Shown: one piece after another, positions 38,447-47,544 of the stretch
Layout of the letters: every line of letters begins with the position of its first letter
How positions within the stretch are numbered: the first letter of the stretch is position 1
Assembly (NCBI RefSeq): GCF_040881935.1
Contig: NZ_JBBECH010000041.1
Coordinates: 1 to 64,000 of the forward strand
DNA length: 64,000 nucleotides
Direction: 5' to 3'
Source of the DNA: Saccharospirillum sp040881935
Lineage (GTDB): Bacteria > Pseudomonadota > Gammaproteobacteria > Pseudomonadales > Natronospirillaceae
Made by a program: the position numbers and the translations under genes
The notes under the pieces: generated by a model
What the model was told of the DNA's origin: nothing
Seen by the model: the letters and a program-made list of their open reading frames with translations, nothing else
Database searches by the model: none

Positions 38447-39112
38447 ATGATGAAACTACATTGGTCCCCACGCTCTCCGTTTGTGCGTAAGGTGATGATA
38501 GCGTTGCATGAGACTGGCCTTCTGGATGAGGTTGAACTGGTCAGGTCGGTGGTGGCTGTCCACCTGCCGCCTAATTCGGCAGTGCTGACCGACAACCCGC
38601 TGGGCAAGATCCCCACGCTGGTCACGGAACAGGGTCAGGCCGTTTTCGACAGTCGCGTCATTTGTGAATATCTCGACATGAAAGCGGGCACTGAGCTCTT
38701 CTCCGCCGATCCGGCGGCGCGGTTCAACCAGCTAGTCTGGCAGGCCTTGGGTGACGGGCTGACCGACATCCTGCTGCTCTGGCGAACCGAGCTCACACGC
38801 GAGTCAGGAGCCTGGACAGCCGTTACGGAAGGTTGGCATGCCAAGGTCAGAGCCTCAATGGCGCAGCTGGAAGAGGACGCCGAAGCCTTGGCTGCGGCAC
38901 CTTTCGGTATCGGCCACATCGCCGTGATCTGCGCGCTCGGACAACTCGATTTTCGTTGGCCGGATTGTGCTTGGCGCGATTTCTTCCCGAAACTCTCAAT
39001 GGCCGAAAAGGACTGGGCAGCTTGTGCCTCGGTCAGGGCCACCGCAATCTTTGATGATCAGGATAGCAACGCCGGCGAAGTTACCACAGGACAGCTTAGG
39101 TTCACGGGCTAA
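38447..39112 (+). CDS. Glutathione S-transferase family protein
   Basis: A 221-residue GST with an N-terminal thioredoxin-like domain (MMKLHWSPRSPFVRKVMIALHETGL; the SPRSPFVRK region is the glutathione site) and an all-alpha C-terminal domain (about 90-215). The segment NPLGKIPTLVTEQGQAVFDSRVICEYLD with the conserved cis-Pro and Asp-Ser is clear when read in its parts. GAGGAG lies 8 bases before ATG 38447, starting inside the thiolase stop region. As third gene of the operon it may act on a pathway intermediate or detoxify one; substrate unknown. Confidence 0.85.
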   Translation: MMKLHWSPRSPFVRKVMIALHETGLLDEVELVRSVVAVHLPPNSAVLTDNPLGKIPTLVTEQGQAVFDSRVICEYLDMKAGTELFSADPAARFNQLVWQALGDGLTDILLLWRTELTRESGAWTAVTEGWHAKVRASMAQLEEDAEALAAAPFGIGHIAVICALGQLDFRWPDCAWRDFFPKLSMAEKDWAACASVRATAIFDDQDSNAGEVTTGQLRFTG

Positions 39113-39166
39113 GGTGAAATTCATCGACGCAACACAAATGAGAAAAGCCTAGTTTTTTAATTGATA

Positions 39167-39187
39167 GCGTTATAACTCAGCGTTATC
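39167..39187 (+). promoter_or_regulatory. Possible GntR operator upstream of the regulator gene
   Basis: GCGTTATAACTCAGCGTTATC contains ATAAC-N5-GTTAT as a perfect inverted repeat and AGCGTTAT as a direct repeat, 33-53 bases before the GntR gene. The layout would fit autoregulation by the adjacent regulator. It is an inference from symmetry and position. Confidence 0.4.
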
Positions 39188-39219
39188 CTGAGGCAATACA
39201 AGTAATTGAGGTATCTTGA

Positions 39220-39972
39220 ATGCCCAACGGCATAAACCAGAATGCGACGGTCAGAGCGATGCAAAAAAGCAATGTATCGCGTTACATTCAGTTGGCCAGC
39301 CTGTTCCGCCAACGGATCGAGTCTGGAGAATGGGACCTGGGCACCAAAATTCCGACCGTCAAAGAACTGGCCAGTCAATGCGGTGTGGCAACCATGACCA
39401 TTCGGCAGGCCCTTGACATTCTTGAAGGTGAGGGGCTAATCGAGCGTTTTCGCGCAAAAGGAACGTTCGTTATCGAACGACCGAGCCGCGAACTGTGGTG
39501 CGAGGTCAAGACCGACTGGTCTGGCCTGCTCATCGCGCGCGACAACGCCACCATCGAAATCCTCAGCGAGGAGCGCAACGTATTATTGCCCCGGTATGAA
39601 AGTGCGATCGGCAAACCGGCGCCAGGCTACCGCCACCTACGGCGACGTCACAGCCGTGACGGCACAGCTTTTCTGCTGGCCGATGTCTATGTCGACGAGC
39701 GGCTGTGCTCGGCCATACCGGAGGAAGCCTACACCACCGTCACGGCCATGCGTTTGGTGTCTGACATTCCGGGCCAAACCGTGAAGAATGCCAACCAAAT
39801 CGTGACCATCGGGTCGGCTGGTCTGGAAACAGCGACCGAGCTGAACGTCTCTATTGGAGATCCTGTGGCGAATGTGCAGCGGATGGCGGTGAACCAGGAT
39901 GGCGATGTGATTCTGTTGGCCAACGGGATCTATCGCGGCGACATGATGAGGATCGAAGTGAAATTGCGGTAG
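39220..39972 (+). CDS. GntR-family transcriptional regulator, HutC/UTRA type
   Basis: A 250-residue repressor-type protein. The N-terminal GntR winged helix (about 18-85) contains GTKIPTVKELASQCGVATMTIRQALDILEGEGLIERF in the usual order, and the C-terminal UTRA ligand-binding domain (about 100-248) has FLLADVYVDERL and a closing ANGIYRGDMMRIEV. GAGG lies 8 bases before the ATG. It sits between the plus operon that ends with the GST and the convergent minus operon that ends with a crotonase, so it is the best candidate for local control of both. Confidence 0.88.
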   Translation: MPNGINQNATVRAMQKSNVSRYIQLASLFRQRIESGEWDLGTKIPTVKELASQCGVATMTIRQALDILEGEGLIERFRAKGTFVIERPSRELWCEVKTDWSGLLIARDNATIEILSEERNVLLPRYESAIGKPAPGYRHLRRRHSRDGTAFLLADVYVDERLCSAIPEEAYTTVTAMRLVSDIPGQTVKNANQIVTIGSAGLETATELNVSIGDPVANVQRMAVNQDGDVILLANGIYRGDMMRIEVKLR

Positions 39973-40068
39973 CCACTGCTTTTGTTTTTACACTCGTCAC
40001 AGAACCCGAAGAACAGCAGCTTGGCGTTTTGGCACACCCACCAATTCCAATGGTCTTCAGGGTTCTGC

Positions 40069-40836
40069 TCAGCTTTTGAAAACTGGCGAGCGTTTCCTGC
40101 GGAAGGCTGCCATTGCCTCGGCGGTGTCCTCAGAAGTAGACAAGGCCTTGGTCTGACCCTGCTCGAAACGGTAGCCATCGTAAATCGACACGCCCTCGGT
40201 CACCTGGAAGGATTTCTTTGCCGCACGCACCGCTGATGGGCTGGCCTTAGCGATATCCGCCGCTATACCTTGAGCCGTATTTAAAAGCTCCTCCGGTGTC
40301 GTGCAAGCTGATGCAACATTCATGCGATATAGATCGGCGCCGTAGAACCGGCGAGCCGTGAAGATCAGCAACCGAGCGTCGGATTCGCCAAAATGCCGAC
40401 GTACATGGGCAACGCCTCCGGCAAGGCAGACCATCACCTCGGTCATCTGCAAAAAGCCCTTCTCGGCCACGACAAGAATATCGCAGCACAGCGCCGTCAC
40501 ACAGCCTGCTCCGATGGCAGCACCGTTCACCGCAGCGATGATCGGCTTGGGGCATTCCAGCAGACAGTCGAAACTGGCGCGAACACGGCGATTGTGCGCC
40601 GTGTAGTGGCCTGGGTCCTGCGTCGGACGTTCAGATAGGTCCGCCCCGGCAGAAAAAGCCTTACCCTCACCTGTCAATACGATGGCCCGCACATCCGTAC
40701 GATCACCCAATTCGTCTATAACGCTCACCAGCTCTTCGCGGAACCGATTATTCTGCGCGTTCACTGGTGGGCGATTGATGGTGATGGTGGCGACGTATTC
40801 CGCCACATTCAGGGTGAGACTGTCATAATGGCTCAT
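40069..40836 (-). CDS. Enoyl-CoA hydratase/isomerase (crotonase) family protein
   Basis: A 255-residue crotonase-fold protein. The oxyanion-hole motif GKAFSAGADL and the second active-site Glu (QMTEV) are visible. The first catalytic Glu of true hydratases, found in GGGCELAMMCD of the rat enzyme, is replaced: the segment here is GAGCVTALCCD. It may therefore be an isomerase, hydrolase or decarboxylase of the crotonase superfamily rather than a hydratase. AAGGGG precedes the ATG. It is the last gene of the minus-strand catabolic operon. Confidence 0.88.
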   Translation of the reverse strand: MSHYDSLTLNVAEYVATITINRPPVNAQNNRFREELVSVIDELGDRTDVRAIVLTGEGKAFSAGADLSERPTQDPGHYTAHNRRVRASFDCLLECPKPIIAAVNGAAIGAGCVTALCCDILVVAEKGFLQMTEVMVCLAGGVAHVRRHFGESDARLLIFTARRFYGADLYRMNVASACTTPEELLNTAQGIAADIAKASPSAVRAAKKSFQVTEGVSIYDGYRFEQGQTKALSTSEDTAEAMAAFRRKRSPVFKS

Positions 40837-40882
40837 GCGTGGGCCCCTTAAGGTTTGTGTTTCGGGAGAGGTTGATGTCGAT

Positions 40883-41488
40883 TCAGTCCAGTATGGGTCG
40901 CAGCATCTCGAAAGAGCGCGGGGGAACAGTGTATTCGCGATAACCCATCCGCCCGAGGGGCTTCAACAACTCTATATCGACAAGGCCTTCACGCAGGACC
41001 GACTCGTCGATATGGATACCGATTACCTCGCCAATGACCACACGGTTGGTGCATGTCGCGCCAGTCGAGGGCGTCAATGTGATCAGCTGTGACAAGCGGC
41101 ATTCGATACTCACAGGGGTTTCCTTGACCCGGACACAGGGAATGTTGCGGCAAGGCTCAGCCGTCAGGCCCGACGCCTTAAATTCATCAATCTCGGGTGG
41201 GTACGCGGCGGAACTCTGGTTCATCGCTTCGCGCAAGGCATAGGTGGCAATATTAATACAGAATACGCCCGTCGCCTCTGCGTTGGTCACGCTGTCCTTG
41301 GAGCTATCAGACGAAAACATGACGAAAGGCGGCTTCGATGAGATCGCGTTGAAGCAGCTATAGGGAGCCAGGTTCGGCGTGCCGTCCACCGATAACGTTG
41401 ACACCCAGCCGATCGGCCGAGGCACTATTAAAGCAAGCCAAGGGTTGTGGGGCAGGCCGTGTGATTCGGTTCGGGGATCGTAGAACAT
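40883..41488 (-). CDS. Flavin reductase-like FMN-binding protein
   Basis: A 201-residue split-barrel FMN-binding protein. VPRPIGWVSTLSVDGTPNLAPYSCFNAIS and MFSSDSSKDSVTNAEATGVFCIN are typical of the DIM6/flavoredoxin group. Such proteins reduce flavin or bind it for a partner oxygenase, but no flavin-dependent monooxygenase is visible in the window. AAGGAA precedes the ATG. It follows the CMD-family gene by 52 bases in the same operon. Confidence 0.87.
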   Translation of the reverse strand: MFYDPRTESHGLPHNPWLALIVPRPIGWVSTLSVDGTPNLAPYSCFNAISSKPPFVMFSSDSSKDSVTNAEATGVFCINIATYALREAMNQSSAAYPPEIDEFKASGLTAEPCRNIPCVRVKETPVSIECRLSQLITLTPSTGATCTNRVVIGEVIGIHIDESVLREGLVDIELLKPLGRMGYREYTVPPRSFEMLRPILD

Positions 41489-41540
41489 TAGGTATTATTC
41501 CTTCTTTTAACTTGCTATGAATGTACGGAAAGATGCCTTG

Positions 41541-42179
41541 TTAGTCTGTGAGCCGATCCGGCCCCGGCATCTGTGCTAATGTCAGTGCTGGACCGGGAAG
41601 CGATGCAGTCATCCCGTCAGGTAGGGGCACGCGGTGCGCGTTCAGCGTCATTGCGACCATAGAGTAATAGCCGATTACTGCGGTCAACTCGACAGCACCC
41701 ACCTCTCCCCATCGCACGACGATGCTCTGATAGGCATCCTCCTCGACATCGCCCTGCTGCAGTATTTGGCGAGAGAATTCATAGATCTCACGCGCGGCTT
41801 CATCCTTGCCAAAATCGGGTAGCGAACAGGTACGGATCGCTGCGGTTATCTCCGGGGCTAGCCCCGCGCGGTCTGCATCCCCAGAATGGATCGCCCACTC
41901 CAATTCGCTGTTCCAACGGCGAGCAGTCACTAGGATGGCCAACTCGTTCAGATAGGTCGGGATCGAGGTTTCGAAACGCAGCACCTGACCCAGCCTTTGC
42001 CATCGGTCGGCCAGGGCGGGATTGTGCAGCGCTGCGCGCAGCGGCCCAACCAACGTTCGACGCGGTCCTGAGACGATTTGCTCATAAACTTCAAGCTGAG
42101 CATCACTCATTGTTTCCGGTGTAGGAAAGCTGATGCGTTCGCCGGTGTTGAGTTCGTTGTGGCCTGGTTGTTTACTCAT
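41541..42179 (-). CDS. Carboxymuconolactone decarboxylase (CMD/AhpD) family protein
   Basis: A 212-residue protein with a CMD-type helical core (FETSIPTYLNELAILVTARRWNSELEWAIHSGDA). The CxxC pair of AhpD-type members is absent, and the protein is longer than the roughly 130-residue PcaC decarboxylase, so decarboxylase activity cannot be claimed. Its start overlaps the downstream end of the CoA-transferase gene by 4 bases (ATGA), which couples the two. Confidence 0.82.
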   Translation of the reverse strand: MSKQPGHNELNTGERISFPTPETMSDAQLEVYEQIVSGPRRTLVGPLRAALHNPALADRWQRLGQVLRFETSIPTYLNELAILVTARRWNSELEWAIHSGDADRAGLAPEITAAIRTCSLPDFGKDEAAREIYEFSRQILQQGDVEEDAYQSIVVRWGEVGAVELTAVIGYYSMVAMTLNAHRVPLPDGMTASLPGPALTLAQMPGPDRLTD

Positions 42180-43369
42180 TTTCGTTTACTTCCTAGTCCG
42201 AGCGCCTCGAGCACTTCTTTTGTATGCTGACCCAGCAGCGGCGGCGCCATATCGAAACTCAGCGGCGCGTTGCGGAAATTAAGCGGGCTGACCACTTGCT
42301 TGACAGATCCGCTGAGCGGATGCGAAATGTCGCGTAACATCTTGCGATGGATGACCTGCGGTTCATTGAAAACTTTGTCCACGGTATTGATTGGCCCCGT
42401 TGGCACGCCCGCCTCCGAGAACGCGCTCACCCAGTCGATGATCGTATCCGAGGCCAGAGCCTCAACCAGGATTTTCTCCAGCTCGGGCAGGTTCTCGACC
42501 CGCGCGGCATTGGTGGCGAATCTCGGATCGTCAGCCAGGTCGGGCTGACCGATCACCTCGGTTAGCTTCCTGAACTGCCCGTCATTGCCTACGGCCAGCA
42601 CGATATAACCGTCTTTCACCGGGTAGACGTTCTGCGGCTGAATGTTGGGATGGCGATTCCCGCGGCGCACGGGGGGCTGGCCCGAGACCAGATAGTTCAT
42701 CGCCTGGTTGGCGAGCATGGCGACTGAAACGTCGAGCATAGCCAGATCGATGTGATCGCCTTTACCGGTCTGGTCGCGATTAGCCAGCGCCGCCAAAACG
42801 CCGATAGTGGCGTACATGCCGGACATGATATCGATGATCGGCACGCCCACCTTTTGCGGGCCGCCGCCCGGGGCATCGTCCGGCCCGCCGGTGACGCTCA
42901 TCAACCCGCCCATGCCCTGGATCATGAAGTCGTAGGCCGCGTCCTGCGCCATCGGGCCACTAAGACCAAACCCCGTGACGGAGCAGTAGATCAGCCGTGG
43001 ATTGATCTCGCTCAACGCCTCATAGCCGAGGCCCATGCGATCAAGGGTGCCCGTCTTGAAGTTCTCCAGCAAGATGTCGCTTTCCGCCGCCAGTGCGCGC
43101 ACGGCGGCGCGGCCCTCCTCGCTTTTCAGGTCGAGTTCCACCGAACGCTTGCCACGGTTGACGGACAGGTAGTATCCCGCTTCTTTAGTAGCGCCGCCCT
43201 CCTTGTCTTTCAGGAAGGGTGGCCCCCAGCGACGGGTGTCATCTCCTTCGCCAAGACGTTCGACTTTGATCACGTCAGCGCCGAGATCGGCCAGTACTTG
43301 ACCGCTCCAAGGCCCAGCCATGATGCGGCTGAGGTCGAGAACTCGAATATGCGAAAGCGGGCCCGCCAT
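42176..43369 (-). CDS. CaiB/BaiF family CoA-transferase (first paralogue)
   Basis: Class III CoA-transferase of 397 residues. The N-terminal IRVLDLSRIMAGPWSGQVLADLGADVIKVE, then SVNRGKRSVELDLKSEEGR and LLENFKTGTLDRMGLGYE, and RLIYCSVTGFG are family signatures. It moves CoA between acids, which fits activation of the pathway substrate without ATP. It shares its layout with a second family member at 49765-50988. It overlaps its upstream hydrolase gene by one base (TGATG). Confidence 0.93.
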   Translation of the reverse strand: MAGPLSHIRVLDLSRIMAGPWSGQVLADLGADVIKVERLGEGDDTRRWGPPFLKDKEGGATKEAGYYLSVNRGKRSVELDLKSEEGRAAVRALAAESDILLENFKTGTLDRMGLGYEALSEINPRLIYCSVTGFGLSGPMAQDAAYDFMIQGMGGLMSVTGGPDDAPGGGPQKVGVPIIDIMSGMYATIGVLAALANRDQTGKGDHIDLAMLDVSVAMLANQAMNYLVSGQPPVRRGNRHPNIQPQNVYPVKDGYIVLAVGNDGQFRKLTEVIGQPDLADDPRFATNAARVENLPELEKILVEALASDTIIDWVSAFSEAGVPTGPINTVDKVFNEPQVIHRKMLRDISHPLSGSVKQVVSPLNFRNAPLSFDMAPPLLGQHTKEVLEALGLGSKRK

Positions 43370-44190
43370 CAGAATGTCTCCTTGGTAATTTCAGAGGCCG
43401 CCGCATCCAGGAAAGAGCCCAGCACGGCATTGAAAGCGTCAGGGTTTTGGTAGTTGGGCACATGGCCCGCTCCAGGGATTTCGGCAAACGCGGCACCGGG
43501 CAGGTCGCCAAATTGTTTGCGGATCGCCTCGGGCATGGCGCCGTCGTTTTCACCGAAAATGCCGAGGAAGCGGCAGGTAAGGCGGGAAACGACGGCAGCG
43601 TAATCATAGCGTTGCAGCGCGTGAGTGGCAGTAGCAAAACCTTCTACTGGCGTCGCCGCGACCATTGCCGCCAGAGCCTTTAGGGTAGGACTGTCGGTGG
43701 GCTCGCCCGGCATCCAACGTTCGGCGGTGACGGTTGCGATGGAAGCCAAGCCACTGGCGCGGGCAGTTTCGCGTCGCTCAGCCCAGAAGCCCTCACGTCC
43801 TGGGGCGCTGCGGGCAACGCCATCGACAGCGACGAAACCTTCGAACCGTTCCGGGGCGACGGCATAGGCGGCGAGACCCGTGGGCACGCCCATCGAAAGG
43901 CCAACAAAGGTGCAGCGCTCAATACCACAGGTGTCGAGGATAGCCAGCAGGTCGGCGCCGTAGCAATCGAAATCCATCGGGCACGTCGGAAGGCTGGAAG
44001 CCCCATGTCCCCGCACGTCATAACGCAGTAGCTGGTAGCGGTTGGACAATGCTCCGATCTGTCTTTCCCATATGCTGAGTTCGGTCATCACCGAGTTTGA
44101 CATTACCACCCAAGGCGCGCCCTCAGGTCCGTCGATACGGAGGTTGAGCGTACCACCATCGGCTAGGGTGACTGTTTGTGTTTGTGTCAT
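43369..44190 (-). CDS. Alpha/beta hydrolase, 3-oxoadipate enol-lactonase-like
   Basis: A 273-residue alpha/beta hydrolase. The nucleophile elbow is FVGLSMGVPTG (Ser), the acid is probably in FGENDGAMP, and the His in GAGHVPNYQNP. The overall pattern (VMSNSVMTELSIWERQI, YDVRGHGASS) is close to PcaD-type enol-lactonases, which hydrolyse lactones. Its start overlaps the TRAP stop by one base (TAATG), so it is translationally coupled to the transporter. Lactone hydrolysis is an inference. Confidence 0.87.
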   Translation of the reverse strand: MTQTQTVTLADGGTLNLRIDGPEGAPWVVMSNSVMTELSIWERQIGALSNRYQLLRYDVRGHGASSLPTCPMDFDCYGADLLAILDTCGIERCTFVGLSMGVPTGLAAYAVAPERFEGFVAVDGVARSAPGREGFWAERRETARASGLASIATVTAERWMPGEPTDSPTLKALAAMVAATPVEGFATATHALQRYDYAAVVSRLTCRFLGIFGENDGAMPEAIRKQFGDLPGAAFAEIPGAGHVPNYQNPDAFNAVLGSFLDAAASEITKETF

Positions 44191-46154
44191 TATTCACCTT
44201 TCTGAGAGGAAGCCGCCGGGACTGCGACGGGGCGTGTTAAGAAGCCCACGCCCAAGACCAGAACCAGCGACGCCAGACCGGCGAGGTCTGATAAAGTTTC
44301 GGGGGCAAGTAGGCAGAGCCCACCAAACAAGAGTACCAGTGCTTCCCAGGCCTTAGCCTTGCGACTTAATCCATAGATGTAGCGCTCCGAGGCTGCCGCC
44401 AACATTAATATCGAGAGGATGGCGGTGGAAACCGCTAAGGCGCCCTCTACCGCACTGCCCTGCAAGATCAGGTTGGGATTAAGAACGAAAAGGAAGGGAA
44501 GAATGAAAAGAATCGCACCCAGCCTCATAGCAGTCATGCCGGTCTTCATCGCAGGGGCCTTGGCGATGGATGAGGCGGCCACGGCGGCCATTGCTACCGG
44601 TGGAGTGATGTAGGACAGCATTGCCCAATAAAGAATGAAGAGGTGGCTCGCCATTACGCTGAAGCCGCCTTCTACCAAGGCGGGCGCCAGCACCACGGCA
44701 AGAAAGATATAGCACGCGGAAACCGTCATCCCCATGCCAAGGATGAAGCTTGTCAGTGCCCCAAAGAGCAACAGCAGATAGGGATTTCCGCCCGCATATT
44801 GCACCAATTCGCGGCTAAAAGCGTTGCCGACTCCGGTGATCGCAAGCGAACCTACCACCATGCCAACCCCGGCCAATACACCCACGAGCAAGGCGATGGT
44901 AGTGCCAGCCTCCATGATGAGGATGATGATTGGCCGCAGCAGGTGTTGGCGCTTGGCACGGATCAGCGCCGTGATGATGAGAAGCACCGTAATGTAGAAA
45001 GGCGCCTTGGCTTCGGCATTCGTGGCCAACAGCAGGAACACCAGCGCAGCGAGGCTGATCAAGAAGATCCAGCCTGAGCGCAGCACCAGGAATAGCTTGG
45101 GAAGCTGGTCCTTGGGCAGTCCCTTCAGACCATTGCGTGCTGCATAACAGTCTGTCTGGATCAGCAGAACAAGGTAGAACAAAAGCGCTGGTACGGTCGC
45201 GGCGACCATGATGTCGGCATAGGGCACGTTCATGAACGAGGCCATTACAAAGGCTACAGAGCCCATCACCGGCGGCATCAGCGCGCCCCCGGTCGAGGCG
45301 CAGGATTCCACCGCCCCGGCATAAGTGGCCGGGTAGCCGCAGCGTTTCATCGTTGGGATAGTCATTGACCCGGTGGAGATCACGTTCGAGATCACGCTGC
45401 CCGACAGACTGCCGAAAAAACCGCTCGACAGGATCGCCACCTTGGCCGGACCGCCGCGAGCGTGACCCATAAGTGCGCTCGCGAGATCCATGAAGAAGAC
45501 ACCACCACCGGACACGGTCAGAGCCACGCCGAAGACAATGAAGCCGATCAGCAGGTCGGCGACGACCCGCATCGGGATACCAATGATGCTTTCGACACCC
45601 AGAGAATGACTCAACATGGTTTCGCTGAGGGACAGCTGCACGCCCCAGAGAAAGCCCGGCATGTGCCCGGTATAAAGTGGGAATGTGGCGAAGACTGCGC
45701 AGATAATGAAGAGAGGAAGACCGGCACACCGACGCACCGCCTCAAGTGAGAGCAGGACAAGTAGCCCCGAGAGGACTACCACGGGCATGGGGGCCTGGAA
45801 TTCCCAGCCGCGGAACAGGATCTCATTGGTGTGAGCAGCGAAATACATGCAGACGCCAAAAGCCGCTGCGGCGAACACCCAGTCATACCAGTGCACCTGA
45901 GAGCTGTCGGCTTCGCGCATGGGTGTGGACAGGAAGGCCACAGGCATGAACAGACCGATCACGATGTAATAATACGATGTGCTGATCGGTCGGAAACCAA
46001 AGAGCTGTAAATTGAAAACCTGGTTGATGATTATCATCAACCCGACTGCGGAGAGCGCGAAGGTCGCGAACCAGGCTGGACCGGACAATCGCGCGCCTTC
46101 CTGCTTCCAGAGCTTCGTCGCAGAGGTGTTATCAGTGGTGAGTTCAGACTGCAT
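44190..46154 (-). CDS. TRAP transporter fused permease (4TM+12TM), TAXI type
   Basis: A 654-residue membrane protein with about 18-19 hydrophobic segments, combining the small DctQ-like and large DctM-like permease modules in one chain as is usual for TRAP-TAXI systems. The large module has VSGGGVFFMDLASALMGHARGGPAKVAILSSGFFG and CASTGGALMPPVMGSVAFVMA when read in its parts. It uses an ion gradient to import a carboxylate delivered by the TAXI receptor encoded 110 bases upstream. The ATG at 46154 is chosen over a GTG at 46163; the ribosome site is weak. Confidence 0.93.
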   Translation of the reverse strand: MQSELTTDNTSATKLWKQEGARLSGPAWFATFALSAVGLMIIINQVFNLQLFGFRPISTSYYYIVIGLFMPVAFLSTPMREADSSQVHWYDWVFAAAAFGVCMYFAAHTNEILFRGWEFQAPMPVVVLSGLLVLLSLEAVRRCAGLPLFIICAVFATFPLYTGHMPGFLWGVQLSLSETMLSHSLGVESIIGIPMRVVADLLIGFIVFGVALTVSGGGVFFMDLASALMGHARGGPAKVAILSSGFFGSLSGSVISNVISTGSMTIPTMKRCGYPATYAGAVESCASTGGALMPPVMGSVAFVMASFMNVPYADIMVAATVPALLFYLVLLIQTDCYAARNGLKGLPKDQLPKLFLVLRSGWIFLISLAALVFLLLATNAEAKAPFYITVLLIITALIRAKRQHLLRPIIILIMEAGTTIALLVGVLAGVGMVVGSLAITGVGNAFSRELVQYAGGNPYLLLLFGALTSFILGMGMTVSACYIFLAVVLAPALVEGGFSVMASHLFILYWAMLSYITPPVAMAAVAASSIAKAPAMKTGMTAMRLGAILFILPFLFVLNPNLILQGSAVEGALAVSTAILSILMLAAASERYIYGLSRKAKAWEALVLLFGGLCLLAPETLSDLAGLASLVLVLGVGFLTRPVAVPAASSQKGE

Positions 46155-46264
46155 GGGCCGCACCCGGTTGGTAGGTCGTTAATTGGAAAACTGCTGGAGG
46201 GCACCCGGACGATCAGCCTGGGTGCCGGCAAAAATACCCGCCTATAGGCGGGCAATACTGGCTC

Positions 46265-47395
46265 TCAGTTCAGCGCCTCGTCTCTATAGGTTTCCCAGAA
46301 AGCTGGCCAGTCATCCTCCGACAGGCCTTCGGCCCTAGCCTTGACGGCAGCGCTTTCCCACATAGCCTTGGTTTCTTCGATCTCGGCAATTCGAGTTTCG
46401 TTCCAAGTGTCGTCTTCTTCAGTCCAAACGTCGATTTCGCGCAGATACTTAATAGCGCCGGAATGAAACGGTGCGCCAGCCGGGGCCTTGCCCGATTGGT
46501 CTAGCTTCCAGCGCGGCATTACCGGGTTGGCATTCTTATAGAGCTCAAAGGTTTCATCCAAAGCTTTCACAAGGTTGTAGACCTCGTCCTCACTGGTGCC
46601 TGCAAGGGTGGTAAGCTGTGGGTAGCTATAGCCCAACAGGTCGGCTGGATCGTCTTCGGAGATGCTGACGCCAACGGTCACCGTTGTAGGCGAGAACAGG
46701 CTGGCCTCTGCGACCACGCGCTCCCAGCCCTCGGTGTCAGAAGCTGGCATGTCCAACCAGCGGACGCCACGGCCACCTTCGGCTTCGCGCAGGGCGGCGA
46801 CTGTTGTGGTGACCGGCACGACGTCGATCTCGCCACCGATGAACCCCTGAACCATAGCGCCGTAAGAGGGGTAGATCACCTGTTCCACGTCTTCCTTAGT
46901 CAGGTTGCCAAAGGCGAGCGCGGCCTCTGTGTTCATCAAGGTTGAGGGGCTGGCCTGTACGAAACCTACCCTTTGGTCCTTCAGGTCATAGGAGCTTTGG
47001 ATATCAGTATCCTGCCCGGTGACTAGGCCAACAGCGGCAGGACGCCCCATGAGGACGCGCAAATCCTGGGGTCCCCAGTCTTGAGCTGCAAATTCGTAGC
47101 TGGCATCACCCGCAAAGAGAATCTCGTTGCCCATAAAGCCATAGCTTGCGCGGCCGCGGATCAGCGGCAGCATTCGGCCGATTGCAGTACCCGACGGCGT
47201 CAAACGCACAGTGGTACCGAACTCCTTGTCCAGGGCGTCGGCCATGGCCGAGGCTTCGACATAACCTGTGGAGCCAAGGTCATAGGACGTCCAGACCATG
47301 GTTTGCGGAAGCGTCACGTCCTGCGCGAACGCAGACTGACCCACGAGAACGGCAACGGTCACGACCGTGCCTGTGATGAATTTTGAGCGTAGCAT
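46265..47395 (-). CDS. TRAP transporter solute receptor, TAXI family
   Basis: A 376-residue periplasmic binding protein with a cleavable signal peptide (about 1-24, ending SAFAQ). TAXI features are YDLGSTGYVEASAMADALDKEFG and IGRMLPLIRGRASYGFMGNE. It captures the substrate for the fused permease downstream. GAGGAA lies close before the ATG. A 149-base gap separates it from the acyl-CoA dehydrogenase gene and holds a conserved 11-mer (47509-47519), so the TAXI-TRAP part may have its own promoter. Confidence 0.92.
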   Translation of the reverse strand: MLRSKFITGTVVTVAVLVGQSAFAQDVTLPQTMVWTSYDLGSTGYVEASAMADALDKEFGTTVRLTPSGTAIGRMLPLIRGRASYGFMGNEILFAGDASYEFAAQDWGPQDLRVLMGRPAAVGLVTGQDTDIQSSYDLKDQRVGFVQASPSTLMNTEAALAFGNLTKEDVEQVIYPSYGAMVQGFIGGEIDVVPVTTTVAALREAEGGRGVRWLDMPASDTEGWERVVAEASLFSPTTVTVGVSISEDDPADLLGYSYPQLTTLAGTSEDEVYNLVKALDETFELYKNANPVMPRWKLDQSGKAPAGAPFHSGAIKYLREIDVWTEEDDTWNETRIAEIEETKAMWESAAVKARAEGLSEDDWPAFWETYRDEALN

Positions 47396-47508
47396 GCTGT
47401 ATTCCTCATCTTAGTTTTTGCTTTTGTTTTTTTTCTCTACTGATACGGCATCGACTTGGGACCGATTCCACAAATTCTAGCTTCCAAAAATCAATAAGTC
47501 AATTTTAT

Positions 47509-47519
47509 AGATCATAAGT
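47509..47519. promoter_or_regulatory. AGATCATAAGT motif upstream of the TAXI gene
   Basis: The 11-mer lies 114-124 bases before the TAXI start. The identical 11-mer is in an arm of an inverted repeat 113-128 bases before tctC (58738-58753). A related GACTTATTGA lies nearby on the minus strand (47500-47491). It may be a shared operator for the two solute-receptor genes. Confidence 0.4.
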
Positions 47520-47544
47520 TCTTATTTATTTTTGACGCTTAGAA

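Noticed and set aside
41541..42179. Calling the CMD-family gene pcaC
   Set aside because: It is 212 residues against about 130, lacks the CxxC pair, and no protocatechuate-pathway ring-cleavage genes are present.
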